Counted from the first letter of the stretch, positions 51,741 through 60,971 are shown. The stretch is 64,000 nt of DNA from an uncultured Lachnospiraceae bacterium (GCA_910587305.1 CAJUKV010000013.1:1-64000), one strand, 5' to 3'. Notes: generated from the letters alone by a model not told the origin. Numbers and translations: made by a program.

Positions 51741-53657
51741 TCAATCTGATCCCGTCGCTTTTACAAGCCTCATTCCATCGCCTTCCCCCACTGCCCGGTA
51801 CAGGCAGCCATATGTAAATTCTCCTCCCTCTACAAAAGGCGCAAACAATTCTTCTCCCTCGCCTTTCAGGGCATCCACATACAAAAAACCGGCATGGGCG
51901 TCTTCAACCGCTTTTACAATCTCCTCACTTCCCATCACGGCCGTGTCCACACTCCCATACATCACCGATACCGGCGCCGCTTCAAAGCTTATATACGTAT
52001 TCCGCACCCAGCTGATATCTGAAACGTCCCTTAAATACAGCACTCTCCCAATACTTTTTTTCTCTCCGGCTCCCACTGCCTGCAGGAAAACTTCGGCGCC
52101 ATCATCTATCATTTCCTCCCGCTGTGCCATCACGTCCTGCACATTTTCTCTGTAACCAACCAGTCCCCTGTATGCGCTCGTATAATCTGTGGTTAAAAAG
52201 ACAAACGCCATGCAAAGAACCGCCCCCACTCCCTGCCTTGTTCCATTTAAAATGTAATAAGCCAATAAATACAAACCGCCAATCGTAAAAGGGGCTCCAT
52301 ATCTTTCAATGGAAGATATCATTCCAAAGGGCTCCAAATATTGGGTTTCAATCGCAAATATGGTCAAATGCCCGAGGAGATTAAAGGCATAAAACGCCGC
52401 TCCTGAAAGCGCAAAAAAGATACCGGTATAAACCGCCGTTTTCCGTTCCAACACGCGGAATCTATAAAGCAGATATAAGGCCAAAAGCAACAACAGATAT
52501 AACCCCACGGGGCTTAAGTCCACCGCTATGGTCTTCCATCTGTGTAGCGGCCAGCAAAAGAACGCTTCCACAAATGCCTTTACCATATCCTCCTGATAGG
52601 CGGGAATATTCATGCTTCCAACAGCCATCTTAAGAGCCGTTCCCGTGAGCTTCGCCACACGCCTGTTTAAAAGGCAAAAGAAAAGCCATGACCCCTGTGT
52701 CAAGACAGGAAGCAGGATAACTGCCAAAATTCCTTTTCCGTCAGCCCCCCTTCCTTTGCTTTCGTCCCTGCCCTTTTGCTCCCCGCTTCTTTGTTCTCCG
52801 CCTTCTTTTTTATGCGCCAAATACTGGTAGCCGCAGCTGAATATCATGCCAAAAGCCGCCCAGATAAACCCCGTATTTTTGCACAGAACCAGCACCATCA
52901 AAAACAATGCCTGTCTTCCATAATAAAAAAGCTTGTCATGATTTTTATCTACAACGGCAGTCAAAAAAGCTCCGTAAATTACCGCCATAGTCAGATCCGC
53001 GCAGCACCCGTCCAGCCAAAACCCCTCCGCCACCGCCGGAAAAAACCAGAGGGCCGCCGCCCCCAGCGCCATGACAAAAATATTTCTCTTTTTCATAGTT
53101 CTAAGAAGGGGAAAAAGAAACGCAAGGTTCATAAAATAATACCCGGCAAACATCAGCCCTTCCTGAAATTCCGCAGGGTAAAAATGCAAAAACCACCACT
53201 TCATCATCTGAGTGCCCGGCGGATAATCCCCAAACTCCGCCGCCACATTGGCGTACTTGTGGGCAAATCCGTCTAAATAAAAAAGTGACTTTACATCCGT
53301 AGCCCAAAAATTATAATCATCCCACCAGCTCACCGCCTTGCCGCCCACGCAAAAGCAAACCAAAAACGCCATCCCCAGGGCCGTCAGCGCGCTTGCGCTA
53401 AAAAGCTCCTGCCGGGCATAACCCATGATTTCCCTGCGCTGCTCCTTCGGCTTTTTCATCAGGAAAAACACAGCGGCTATCAATCCTGCAGCCGCAAGAT
53501 AATCCGAAAAAGACAGTGCCCTGAAAAAGGAAAGCAAATACAGCAAAAGAACCAGCAAAGAGCAGCCTACCGGAAATGCTTCCACAAACCGCACCTTAAA
53601 TTTCCAGGCAATATATAAAATTAGAGTTAAAAATACTTCTACATGAATTCCGGCCAT
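51741..53657 (-). CDS. Polytopic membrane protein, GT39-like (GT-C fold)
   Basis: The 638-residue protein has about twelve membrane spans and an extracytoplasmic C-terminal part. The loop after the third or fourth span contains WWDDYNFWATDVKSLFYLDG and FGDYPPGTQMMKWWF, like the acidic motif and YPP motif of GT39-type glycosyltransferases that use lipid-linked sugars. A charged cytoplasmic loop (HKKEGGEQRSGEQKGRDESK) lies near 290. The GT2-GtrA gene just downstream would supply the lipid-linked sugar, so both may glycosylate a cell-surface polymer. Assignment is by motif only. Confidence 0.7.
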   Translation of the reverse strand: MAGIHVEVFLTLILYIAWKFKVRFVEAFPVGCSLLVLLLYLLSFFRALSFSDYLAAAGLIAAVFFLMKKPKEQRREIMGYARQELFSASALTALGMAFLVCFCVGGKAVSWWDDYNFWATDVKSLFYLDGFAHKYANVAAEFGDYPPGTQMMKWWFLHFYPAEFQEGLMFAGYYFMNLAFLFPLLRTMKKRNIFVMALGAAALWFFPAVAEGFWLDGCCADLTMAVIYGAFLTAVVDKNHDKLFYYGRQALFLMVLVLCKNTGFIWAAFGMIFSCGYQYLAHKKEGGEQRSGEQKGRDESKGRGADGKGILAVILLPVLTQGSWLFFCLLNRRVAKLTGTALKMAVGSMNIPAYQEDMVKAFVEAFFCWPLHRWKTIAVDLSPVGLYLLLLLALYLLYRFRVLERKTAVYTGIFFALSGAAFYAFNLLGHLTIFAIETQYLEPFGMISSIERYGAPFTIGGLYLLAYYILNGTRQGVGAVLCMAFVFLTTDYTSAYRGLVGYRENVQDVMAQREEMIDDGAEVFLQAVGAGEKKSIGRVLYLRDVSDISWVRNTYISFEAAPVSVMYGSVDTAVMGSEEIVKAVEDAHAGFLYVDALKGEGEELFAPFVEGGEFTYGCLYRAVGEGDGMRLVKATGSD

Positions 53658-53853
53658 CTAAAATATTCCTTTCATCCAATCATATTATACCAAACCTCAC
53701 GGCTTTGTCTACATCCCCGTTGCGGCTACTTTATCAAATCGTAATATTGCTATATTGCTCTACTCGTATATATGATCCTGAGGAAATCTTTATGGAAATA
53801 AGCCGTAAAACATGGTATACTAATAACGGAAGAAAGCAGGATTGAGGGGAATA

Positions 53854-54174
53854 ATGACGTGCGGAACTTCATCGTTTAGGGCGGAAGCAGAAGAGGACCT
53901 GGAAAAGATTAAAGAGATGGAGGTGCCAGTTATGAGCCGGGCAATCAATGCTTATTATACAATTACCGCTTCGTCAGAGTTTTGCGAAAAAGAAAGGCTT
54001 CGCGCGAAAGCAAGGCATGACGAGGCACAGGCGCTATATAATGCAAGGCGTAAAGCAACAATGGAGAGAAATATTGAAATTGCACGGAATATGATAACAG
54101 ATGGTGAGCCTGTAGAAAAGATTGTCACATATACCGGCCTCACAAAAGAAAGTATTGAGAATTTAAAAGTCTGA
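53854..54174 (+). CDS. Small protein resembling the C-terminus of Rpn-family nucleases
   Basis: The 106-residue ORF has a charged helical N-terminus (AEAEEDLEKIKEMEVPVMSR) and the end IARNMITDGEPVEKIVTYTG with LTKESIENLK after it. That ending is the usual tail of Rpn/PD-(D/E)XK transposase-like proteins. The nuclease core is absent, so it is either a small stand-alone gene or a remnant. GAGGGG lies 4 nt before the ATG at 53854, which favours expression. Confidence 0.55.
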   Translation: MTCGTSSFRAEAEEDLEKIKEMEVPVMSRAINAYYTITASSEFCEKERLRAKARHDEAQALYNARRKATMERNIEIARNMITDGEPVEKIVTYTGLTKESIENLKV

Positions 54175-54191
54175 CCGAATACGAATTGCAA

Positions 54192-54299
54192 GGGACTGTC
54201 GCAAAACGCAGCATTTCTACAATATGAGTTTTCACGTATCCAACTCTTTGGCGTATGGATACCGTATATTGTATGAATCTGCTGTTTTGCATCAGCCCC
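54192..54299. repeat. F-family hairpin element
   Basis: GGGACTGTCGCAAAACGCAG at the left pairs with CTGCTGTTTTGCATCAGCCC at the right, ACAATAT/ATATTGT and ACGTATCCA/TGGATACCGT form inner stems. Related sequence occurs at 13853-13950 and 22329-22372. Confidence 0.7.
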
Positions 54300-54363
54300 T
54301 TTTTGTATGGAATAACGTATTTATCGGCATTTTCTGTAAAAAATCAGGTGAAGCAACAGGCGA

Positions 54364-54906
54364 TTATCTTTCATTTTTCAGAACGTCAAGCAGAAAAATA
54401 TGATATTCTTCATCCAAAATAATTCTTCTAAGGACAGCGTTCACACAATCGTCATTTATCATATTAATATGCATTTCATACTGACGGATCGCCTCTTTTT
54501 CGGCTTCTATATCAGCCGCCAGCATTTTATCAACATTTTCAGGAATTGACAAATACTCCGGCGTCCACATCTTTAAACAGCCGTTGCGTGTTTTTGCCGA
54601 GAAATCAATATCTCCACCCAAAAGGACAATCAACTCTCCCAGCTTTTGCAAATGCATCATTTCCGCCATGGCAATCCCAAGAAGCGTCCTTGCCATAGAA
54701 CATCTTTCACCGGCTATACGATTTTCATTGTTGATATACTGCGTAATTGCGGACAGCTCCGATACAAAACCACAGTAATCAACACTTAACAAATCTGCGT
54801 ATTCCCTGTTTCTTCTTTGCACCTTGATTTCCGGATAGGGTAAATCCACCATGATAGGCTTCAATCCGGTAAAGCTGCAGTTGTTTGTCAGGCATCTTTC
54901 ATCCAT
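54364..54906 (-). CDS. Ferritin-like di-iron/manganese protein
   Basis: The 180-residue protein is helical, with DYCGFVSELSAITQYINNEN, MAEMMHLQKLGELIVLLGGD and ILDEEYHIFLLDVLKNER. The Glu and Glu-x2-His positions fit a four-helix di-metal site. It resembles the ferritin-like proteins common in Clostridia, related to CotJC or rubrerythrin-type scaffolds. An oxidative-stress or spore-coat role is possible but not shown. GGAGG lies 6 nt before the start. Confidence 0.8.
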   Translation of the reverse strand: MDERCLTNNCSFTGLKPIMVDLPYPEIKVQRRNREYADLLSVDYCGFVSELSAITQYINNENRIAGERCSMARTLLGIAMAEMMHLQKLGELIVLLGGDIDFSAKTRNGCLKMWTPEYLSIPENVDKMLAADIEAEKEAIRQYEMHINMINDDCVNAVLRRIILDEEYHIFLLDVLKNER

Positions 54907-55038
54907 ATAAATCCTCCATACTGCAAATACCTTAAATATATTCTTATAAAATAATATACTTGGGTTTTCATATTCTGTTACAGTTTTCCGGGGATAAACA
55001 ATGCTTTTTCGTTGCTCTACTCATATTTTTTCTCATTA

Positions 55039-57057
55039 TCATGGAATATACTGCTCCGTAATACTTTTGATCCGACCGTCCTCCAATTCAAATATCCACA
55101 GGACAGGATACTCCATTTCTTTCAGATAATCGGCGAACTCATTTTCGTTAAGTTCTATGCTGGGGTCATTATGGTTTTCCAGGATAAAAAAGCTACATTC
55201 CTCATGAAGCGGATATGTGATATCTTCCCCTTCCTCATCCACCACCTCAAAGCCTGCGTCCTCGTTATATTCCGGCTTCCAGTACTTACTTCCTACGGTT
55301 GCCCAAATCTGCCTGTCTATGGTCACAACGCCGTTATCAAAGGCAGTTATATAGCCATCTATGATATCCGTCGGCGCCGTTACCGCAAAGGTATCGGCAA
55401 TTACCGGCAGCTCCCGTCCCCAGCCTTCCTCCGCTTCCACAGGATAGCTGTATTCTATGCACCACACATAATCGCCATCCTCATACAGTCGGGCTTTGTA
55501 TGCGAGTTCTCCCTCCTGCCTTGCCAGAACGTCGTTTTCCGGTACATAACCGTCATCCGCCAAAAGCTGCGCTATGGGATAATCCTTTTCAAAAAACGAT
55601 ACCCAAAGATGAACGTCCTCATTCGCCACAGCCTGCCACATAGCCGCCTCTTCTTTTTGCCATTCCCCGTCAGGCAGATAAAACGAAAATTCACGATACA
55701 TGATATCGTCTGTCACAAGAATCGCCCGTTTTTCCTCCGATTCCCCCTCTTTCATCATTGTGAGCACCCTTGTACTTTCCGCTGCGGGTTCCCCATCTAA
55801 AGCAGCTTTCTCCGCCTCCGACGCTGTTTCGGCGGATAGTTCCTCATCCGTCCCGCTTCCGACTGCAGCTTCCGACTCTGTTTCTCCTTCCCCTGTTTCT
55901 CCCGGCCGGTTATTGTTTTCTGTCTGGTTTTCTTTCTGATTTTCAGTCTGCCCTTCGGTCTGCTTCGGGATATCTCCCCCATTCTCTTCCGGATTTTCTT
56001 TCCCCACGGAACAGCCCACCAAGGCTCCCAGAATAATTGTCAGAACGGCCGCAAGCAAAAATATGGCGGCTCCGTTCCTTTTACGGGTTTTTATGAGGAT
56101 ATTTTTAAAACGTTTCCGCATGATTTTCTTTCCCCCGTAAAACTGTGTGGACAGCAATTTCCGTTTTTCACACCGGTTGCGAAGTGTGGACAGCAATGTT
56201 TCCGTATAGGCTTTCCGTGTGGCATAGTCAGCGCCCTGTGTGACTCTTTCGTCGCAGGACAGCTCCATGTCAACCTCCGCCTCTCTTTGCATAAGCCAGA
56301 CAAGTGGGTTAAACCAGTGGAGCGCATTTGCCGTCACAAAAAGCAGTTTCATATACACGTCCCCGCGCTTCAAATGCACCAGTTCATGCTTCAGGATGAA
56401 AAACAATTCCTCCGGGCCGTACCTTTCATCGGGCAAAACCAAAACAGGCGTTAAAAAGCCCATCATCAAAGGGCTGGCCGCTTTCGGATATTGGATAACA
56501 CGCACTCTGCGGCTTATATGCAGCTCATGTTTTAACTCTGTCGTCTGACGCAAAATGCTGACGTCCTTTACGGCCATTCCTCTCTTTGTCACCTGTCTTT
56601 TAAAATATAAATAACTGAACACATGAACGAACAGGAAAATCAGAGCGCCGAATATCCAGACATAAGCTGCAAGGTCAAGGATGGTAAGGCTGCCGCTATT
56701 ATTTTCAGTCTGTGTCCCGATTGGCGCTGTCATTTGCTCCGGCAATGCAAGAATAATCCGTCCGGGCAGCGCCGCCTGTATCGGCAAATCCGATAAATCC
56801 GGCGAATTATCTTCATACGCTTTTTCGGGCCTTGTGGCGGCATGCACTGCCCTTTGTGCCAGCGTCCTGACAGCTGACATTCCATCTGCCGGATTAAAAG
56901 GCAGCAACAGACGCAGGGCGAGAAATATCCAAATCCAATACTTCCATTTCGCGGCATAACGCTTATGGAAAAGCGGTGTAAGGAGCACAAGCGGAACAAT
57001 CACCAGGCCGGCCGCTATTGAAATCTCCAAAAAGGAAAGGAAAAAATCTGTCATCAT
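55039..57057 (-). CDS. M56 family (BlaR1-like) metallopeptidase with long extracellular domain
   Basis: The 672-residue protein has N-terminal spans (ISIAAGLVIVPLVLLTPLFH and others), HExxH in FFILKHELVHLKRGDVYMKL, and a last span near 335-355 (GAAIFLLAAVLTIILGALVG) ending in a Cys. A Glu/Gly/Thr-rich linker (about 365-425) leads to an extracellular domain of about 245 residues. That domain has no penicillin-binding SxxK-type motif that I can see, so it probably senses something other than a beta-lactam. Its ATG overlaps the TGA of the blaI-like gene by 4 bp. Confidence 0.88.
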   Translation of the reverse strand: MMTDFFLSFLEISIAAGLVIVPLVLLTPLFHKRYAAKWKYWIWIFLALRLLLPFNPADGMSAVRTLAQRAVHAATRPEKAYEDNSPDLSDLPIQAALPGRIILALPEQMTAPIGTQTENNSGSLTILDLAAYVWIFGALIFLFVHVFSYLYFKRQVTKRGMAVKDVSILRQTTELKHELHISRRVRVIQYPKAASPLMMGFLTPVLVLPDERYGPEELFFILKHELVHLKRGDVYMKLLFVTANALHWFNPLVWLMQREAEVDMELSCDERVTQGADYATRKAYTETLLSTLRNRCEKRKLLSTQFYGGKKIMRKRFKNILIKTRKRNGAAIFLLAAVLTIILGALVGCSVGKENPEENGGDIPKQTEGQTENQKENQTENNNRPGETGEGETESEAAVGSGTDEELSAETASEAEKAALDGEPAAESTRVLTMMKEGESEEKRAILVTDDIMYREFSFYLPDGEWQKEEAAMWQAVANEDVHLWVSFFEKDYPIAQLLADDGYVPENDVLARQEGELAYKARLYEDGDYVWCIEYSYPVEAEEGWGRELPVIADTFAVTAPTDIIDGYITAFDNGVVTIDRQIWATVGSKYWKPEYNEDAGFEVVDEEGEDITYPLHEECSFFILENHNDPSIELNENEFADYLKEMEYPVLWIFELEDGRIKSITEQYIP

Positions 57058-57458
57058 CTTTCGCCCTCCCCGGAATATTCCGCTTCTATTTCATCCAGAA
57101 ACCTTCTAAGCTCCTGCACATCGGAATTTTTGATGGCCTTATTGCCGTACAGCGTGGCTATCATATTTTGTATGGAATTGTTATAAAGCTTTTCCAGAAA
57201 ATGCTTGCTTGCCCCTGTTTTGTATTCACCTTCCGGGATAACCGCAGTGTACAGATTATTACCTGTTGAGCGGTCGCAGCTGACAAATCCTTTATCGGAA
57301 AGCCGTGTTAAAGAGGTCATTAAGGTGGAAAGCTGCCATTTCCTTCTCCCCTGCAATTCCTTTAAGATATAATTAGAAGTAACAGGGCTTTGCGCACCCC
57401 AAATTACCTGCATGATTTCCAATTCCGCTTCGCCCAGTTTTTTCAAAATATTTCCCAT
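57054..57458 (-). CDS. BlaI/MecI family transcriptional repressor
   Basis: The 134-residue protein begins MGNILKKLGEAELEIMQVIW and has LSTLMTSLTRLSDKGFVSCD in its winged helix, then a C-terminal dimerisation segment. It is the second such repressor in the window and differs clearly from that at 17841. It should bind the dyad at 57492-57507. GGAGG precedes the ATG at 57458. Confidence 0.92.
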   Translation of the reverse strand: MGNILKKLGEAELEIMQVIWGAQSPVTSNYILKELQGRRKWQLSTLMTSLTRLSDKGFVSCDRSTGNNLYTAVIPEGEYKTGASKHFLEKLYNNSIQNMIATLYGNKAIKNSDVQELRRFLDEIEAEYSGEGER

Positions 57459-57471
57459 AATTTTGCCTCCA

Positions 57472-57519
57472 TTATACGAGTGTGCAATAAATTATACGCC
57501 CGTATAATGGAGGTGTCAA
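57472..57519 (-). promoter_or_regulatory. Promoter and operator of the second BlaI-M56 pair
   Basis: On the minus strand TTGACA (57519-57514), 17 bp and TATAAT (57496-57491) form an ideal promoter. The perfect dyad TTATACGCCCGTATAA (57492-57507) covers the -10 box, and a half-site TTATACGAG is at 57472-57480. The operator differs from the TACA-type boxes at 18280-18331, which fits two independent repressors. Confidence 0.9.
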
Positions 57520-57579
57520 TTTATATTTTTCACCATTTCTTTCCAGTCACAAATTAAGACATGAAATATACTTTCACAC

Positions 57580-57618
57580 TTCCCGACATGCCGCTTTGCG
57601 GCACAAACGATACATGAA
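57580..57618. repeat. D-family repeat fragment
   Basis: TTCCCGACATGCCGCTTTGC followed by GGCACAAACGATACATGAA matches the first hairpin of the D element; the remainder is lost. Confidence 0.7.
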
Positions 57619-57692
57619 ACGCAAGTACCGCAATGATTTAATTACTGTCCGTTCCGGCGGATGGCCTGCCATCGTATGAAAAGCGGTTTTCT

Positions 57693-59639
57693 TTAAATAT
57701 CCAACGCCGCGTGATACCCCTGATACACTGCATTTGTAATGGTCGCCACTTTCGCGCAGTCGCCAATGGAAACAACATACGGGGCGCTGTCACGCAGCTC
57801 CTCCACCACGTCCGTGCACGCCCTCTGTCCCAGCGCGCAGATTACAGAACTCCCCTTCACAAAATGTCTCTGTCCGTCCTTGTCCTCACAGGTAACGCCG
57901 TCAGCCGTGATTTCCATCCCTCGCAGCCCGGTCCGCACGGTAACCAGTTCGTTTATTTTCTGCAAAAGCAGAGGACGATGGCGTACGTTTGCATCTGGAG
58001 CCAGTTCTTCCCTCATCTCCACAACCGTGACCTTTTTTCCCTCCTGGGCCAGATGGATTGCGGCTTCACATCCTGCAAGGCCGCCGCCAAGTACCACGAC
58101 CTCGTCGCCCACTTTTTCCTTTTCCAGATAATACTGATTGACAATTGTAACATTATCCCCGTCAATTCCCGGAATCGGCAGCACAAGCGGTTTAGAGCCC
58201 GCCGCAACAATCACGGCGTCCGGATTTTCCCGCTCCACCAGCTCCCTGTCGGCTTTTGTATTCAGCCGGATTTCAACCCCCGCCTCGCGGCACTGTTTTG
58301 CAAAGGTAAGGGAAAGCTGATACATTTCCTGTTTAAAAGGGATTGCCTGCTCGCTCTTTAAAATACCGCCCAGCTCCCCTTCTTTTTCCATTAAAATAAC
58401 CTGATGTCCCCTTAAAGCCGCGGTATGGGCCGCTTTCAGGCCGCCGGGGCCGCCGCCCACAACAACCACCTTTTTCGGCACAGGGGCTTTTGCAATCTCG
58501 CTCCCCTCCATTTCGCGTCCAATCAGCGGATTTACCGTACATCGCCTTGTGGAGGTAGCCGCTCTCTCCGCCATGCAGGTAAAGCAGCGCAGGCACCTTA
58601 CAATATCCTCATCCTTATTTGCCATTACTTTTCTTGGCAGAAACGGGTCTGCAAGAAGCGCCCTTGCCATATAGACAACGTCCGCCTTGCCGCTTGAAAT
58701 GATTTCCTCCATCTGCTGCGGATCATTCAGGCCGCCGATTGTGGCAACAGGAACGGAAACATGCTTTTTGATTTCCGCTGCGAGATACACGTTACAGCCA
58801 TGAGCCTTGAACATGGAAGGATGGGTGTCGCCAAAGCCTCTCTGATAAGTTCCGGCGGAAACGTGCAGCAAATCAATATACGGCTCAATCTGCTGCGCAA
58901 TTCTCACACCCTCCTCCAAATCATATCCTCCCTCGAACAATTCCGAGCCACTCATACGGAATTCAATTGGAAAGCCCGGCCCGACGGCTTCCCGCACTGC
59001 CTTTAATACCTCAATGGCAAGACGACACCGGTTTTCAAGGCTGCCCCCGTATTCGTCCGTGCGCTTATTAAAATAGGGAGAAAAAAACTGATTCAAAAGC
59101 CATCCATGGCCCCCGTGAATCATCAGCATTTCAAAACCCGCGCGCCTGGCAAGGGCGGCGACATTGCCGTAAGCAGCCGTAATTTCGGCAAGCATTTCCT
59201 TTGTGAGCGCCTTTACCAAAACCCCGTCAGGACGCACCGTATCGCTCGGCCCCCATTGGTTCATGGAATGCTGTTTATTTTTATCCGTCATGTACGTCCC
59301 CGCATACATGCCGGAATGGGACAGCTCCAGGCTTGGAATAGCCCCGTGTCTGCGAATGGCGTCCGCCGTATAGGTTGCCGACGCCAGAGAATTTAAAATG
59401 GACGTATCCAGATGGTATGCATGGGATCCATCGGTCTCAGGATGAACCATACATTCACTTACCGTGACGGCTCCCGCGCCGCCTTTGCTGCGCAGCTCGT
59501 AAAATGCGGTTGACTTGGGCCCGATACAGCCGTCGTTGGTGATATCCGTGCCTCCCATAGGCGCGGAAAACATGCGGTTGCGGAACCTCACCCGGCCAAT
59601 TGTGATTGGACTTGACAGATTTGGAAATTTTTTAACCAT
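57693..59639 (-). CDS. Old-yellow-enzyme-type NAD(P)/FAD oxidoreductase (2,4-dienoyl-CoA/enoate reductase-like)
   Basis: The 648-residue protein has an FMN barrel at 1-370 (RFRNRMFSAPMGGTDITNDG, MIHGGHGWLLNQFFSPYFNK, RTDEYGGSLENRCRLAIEVL), an Fe-S cluster loop (CLRCFTCMAERAATSTRRC, residues about 345-370), then FAD- and NAD-binding Rossmann folds (KVVVVGGGPGGLKAAHTAAL, VVVLGGGLAGCEAAIHLAQE). FadH, enoate reductase and the bile-acid enzymes BaiCD/BaiH share this plan. It reduces an activated C=C bond; the substrate is unknown. The LysR gene upstream may regulate it. The start at 59639 has GGAGGG 8 nt upstream. Confidence 0.92.
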   Translation of the reverse strand: MVKKFPNLSSPITIGRVRFRNRMFSAPMGGTDITNDGCIGPKSTAFYELRSKGGAGAVTVSECMVHPETDGSHAYHLDTSILNSLASATYTADAIRRHGAIPSLELSHSGMYAGTYMTDKNKQHSMNQWGPSDTVRPDGVLVKALTKEMLAEITAAYGNVAALARRAGFEMLMIHGGHGWLLNQFFSPYFNKRTDEYGGSLENRCRLAIEVLKAVREAVGPGFPIEFRMSGSELFEGGYDLEEGVRIAQQIEPYIDLLHVSAGTYQRGFGDTHPSMFKAHGCNVYLAAEIKKHVSVPVATIGGLNDPQQMEEIISSGKADVVYMARALLADPFLPRKVMANKDEDIVRCLRCFTCMAERAATSTRRCTVNPLIGREMEGSEIAKAPVPKKVVVVGGGPGGLKAAHTAALRGHQVILMEKEGELGGILKSEQAIPFKQEMYQLSLTFAKQCREAGVEIRLNTKADRELVERENPDAVIVAAGSKPLVLPIPGIDGDNVTIVNQYYLEKEKVGDEVVVLGGGLAGCEAAIHLAQEGKKVTVVEMREELAPDANVRHRPLLLQKINELVTVRTGLRGMEITADGVTCEDKDGQRHFVKGSSVICALGQRACTDVVEELRDSAPYVVSIGDCAKVATITNAVYQGYHAALDI

Positions 59640-59732
59640 AAGCTTACCCTCCAATTGGATTTTGCAACAATGAACTTTACAACAACGAAAAATATAACCT
59701 CATATAACTTATAGAAAATATAACATGAAAAA

Positions 59733-59764
59733 ACGCTTCTATCCATCAACAGATTGGAAGCGCT
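59733..59764 (-). terminator. Rho-independent terminator of the lysR gene
   Basis: On the minus strand AGCGCTTCC and GGATAGAAGCGT pair (59764-59733) and TTTTTT follows, between lysR and the reductase gene. The reductase therefore needs its own promoter in 59640-59732. Confidence 0.8.
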
Positions 59765-59824
59765 TATCAACAAATTTTTTATAAGAATTTTTCCATAATC
59801 TTGTATATGACTTTTTCAAAATAT

Positions 59825-60760
59825 TTATGGAAAGAGCTCCGCTATGGAGCCTATTGCGTCCTCCTCCTTCCTGTCATCTCTGATAACCATGGATATTTTC
59901 CAAGGGATGGAATCGTGCAGCTCAATCAAATGCAGCCCTTCCATTGCAATATCATCCTGATGGATATTTACATCTATTCCCAGTCCCATCTTCCGTTTAC
60001 AAAAACGATAGATAATTTTGCTTTCCATTGTTTTCATGACAATGGAAGGTGTAAAGCCAAAATCATGACATCGCTGCAAAAGACTGTGGTAGCTATAATA
60101 TTTTTCATTCAATGTAATCAAAGGTTCTCCCTGCAGATCCCTGACGGAAAGCGATTCCCTGTGGAAAAAAGGATGTCCTTCATAAACAACCGCATTCATC
60201 TTTTTTTGAAAAAGCTCCCGGCTCCACAAGCCATGCTCCGTTACCGGCCCCACCACAAACCCCATATCTATGCTCCCTTTCAGTACTTTATCCATGACCT
60301 CCTGATTGGAAAATTCTTCCCATTGTACCTCAATGTGGGCATGTTCGCCCTTGCACTCCTGCCTGCCGCAGGCTCCCTGCGCATTACCGCCCCCACAAGT
60401 GGTTTGAAAGGAGCTTTTGTACTTGTACTCTTCCAGCTTTTGAAGGGGGAAAACATTTAACACACCACAGGAAAACCCCATCACCAGTTTTCTTTTCCTG
60501 TCACGAATCTGACGAATGCCAATTTTTGTTTCATCAATCTTATCCAGTATCAAACGGCTGTTTTCATAAAAATATGTCCCGCTTTCCGTTGGAACCATTC
60601 CATTTGACGAGCGTTCAAACAAACTGGCTTCAAGTTCTTCCTCCAAATTATGAATAATCTTACTCAGCCCCTGGGGCGTAATAAACATCTGCTTTGCCGC
60701 CCTGTTAATGCTTCGTTCCTCGTAAACTCTCATAAAAAATCTGATATCTTTCGTATCCAT
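59825..60760 (-). CDS. LysR-family transcriptional regulator with cysteine-bearing insertion
   Basis: The 311-residue protein has an N-terminal winged helix (DIRFFMRVYEERSINRAAKQ, ITPQGLSKIIHNLEEELEAS) and a type 2 periplasmic-binding effector domain. Between the first strand of that domain and HIEVQWEEFSNQ there is an extra segment at about 115-142 with CGGG, CGRQEC and a basic end, not typical of the family. The three cysteines could bind metal or sense redox state. The ATG at 60760 has GGAGG 5 nt upstream, at the end of a C-family repeat. It probably controls the reductase gene 185 bp downstream. Confidence 0.88.
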   Translation of the reverse strand: MDTKDIRFFMRVYEERSINRAAKQMFITPQGLSKIIHNLEEELEASLFERSSNGMVPTESGTYFYENSRLILDKIDETKIGIRQIRDRKRKLVMGFSCGVLNVFPLQKLEEYKYKSSFQTTCGGGNAQGACGRQECKGEHAHIEVQWEEFSNQEVMDKVLKGSIDMGFVVGPVTEHGLWSRELFQKKMNAVVYEGHPFFHRESLSVRDLQGEPLITLNEKYYSYHSLLQRCHDFGFTPSIVMKTMESKIIYRFCKRKMGLGIDVNIHQDDIAMEGLHLIELHDSIPWKISMVIRDDRKEEDAIGSIAELFP

Positions 60761-60772
60761 CTTTACCTCCAT

Positions 60773-60960
60773 CCCGAAGCGTTTTACGCCAAGGAGACGA
60801 GCGAAATGTCAGATTTCACTCTACCATCTTGGAATTTGTGACGCTTCGGCACAAATTCTCGCCGAACTTGTTGGGTGTGTTGAACCAAATTGCTATCAAG
60901 CAATTTATTCAACCTTATCTCTCCTGCATACCGCAAGCTGTCCTTGCAGCACTGCGTCAA
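60773..60960. repeat. C- and B-family repeats upstream of lysR
   Basis: CATCCCGAAGCGTTTTACGC next to lysR is the reverse complement of the block before the gene at 13989. CCAAATTGCTATCAAGCAAT (about 60890) matches 13780-13800 inverted, and CTCCTGCATACCGCAAGCTG (about 60922) is a B-family piece. Confidence 0.65.
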
Positions 60961-60971
60961 TACTTTCCCGC

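Noticed and set aside
55012..55800. Plus-strand ORF of 262 codons
   Set aside because: Antisense to the extracellular domain of the M56 protein; Phe/His/Ile-rich and without recognisable motif.
57693..60760. Part of a bile-acid 7-dehydroxylation (bai) operon
   Set aside because: The reductase has the BaiCD/BaiH plan, but no other bai gene is adjacent, and the fold is shared by many other reductases.
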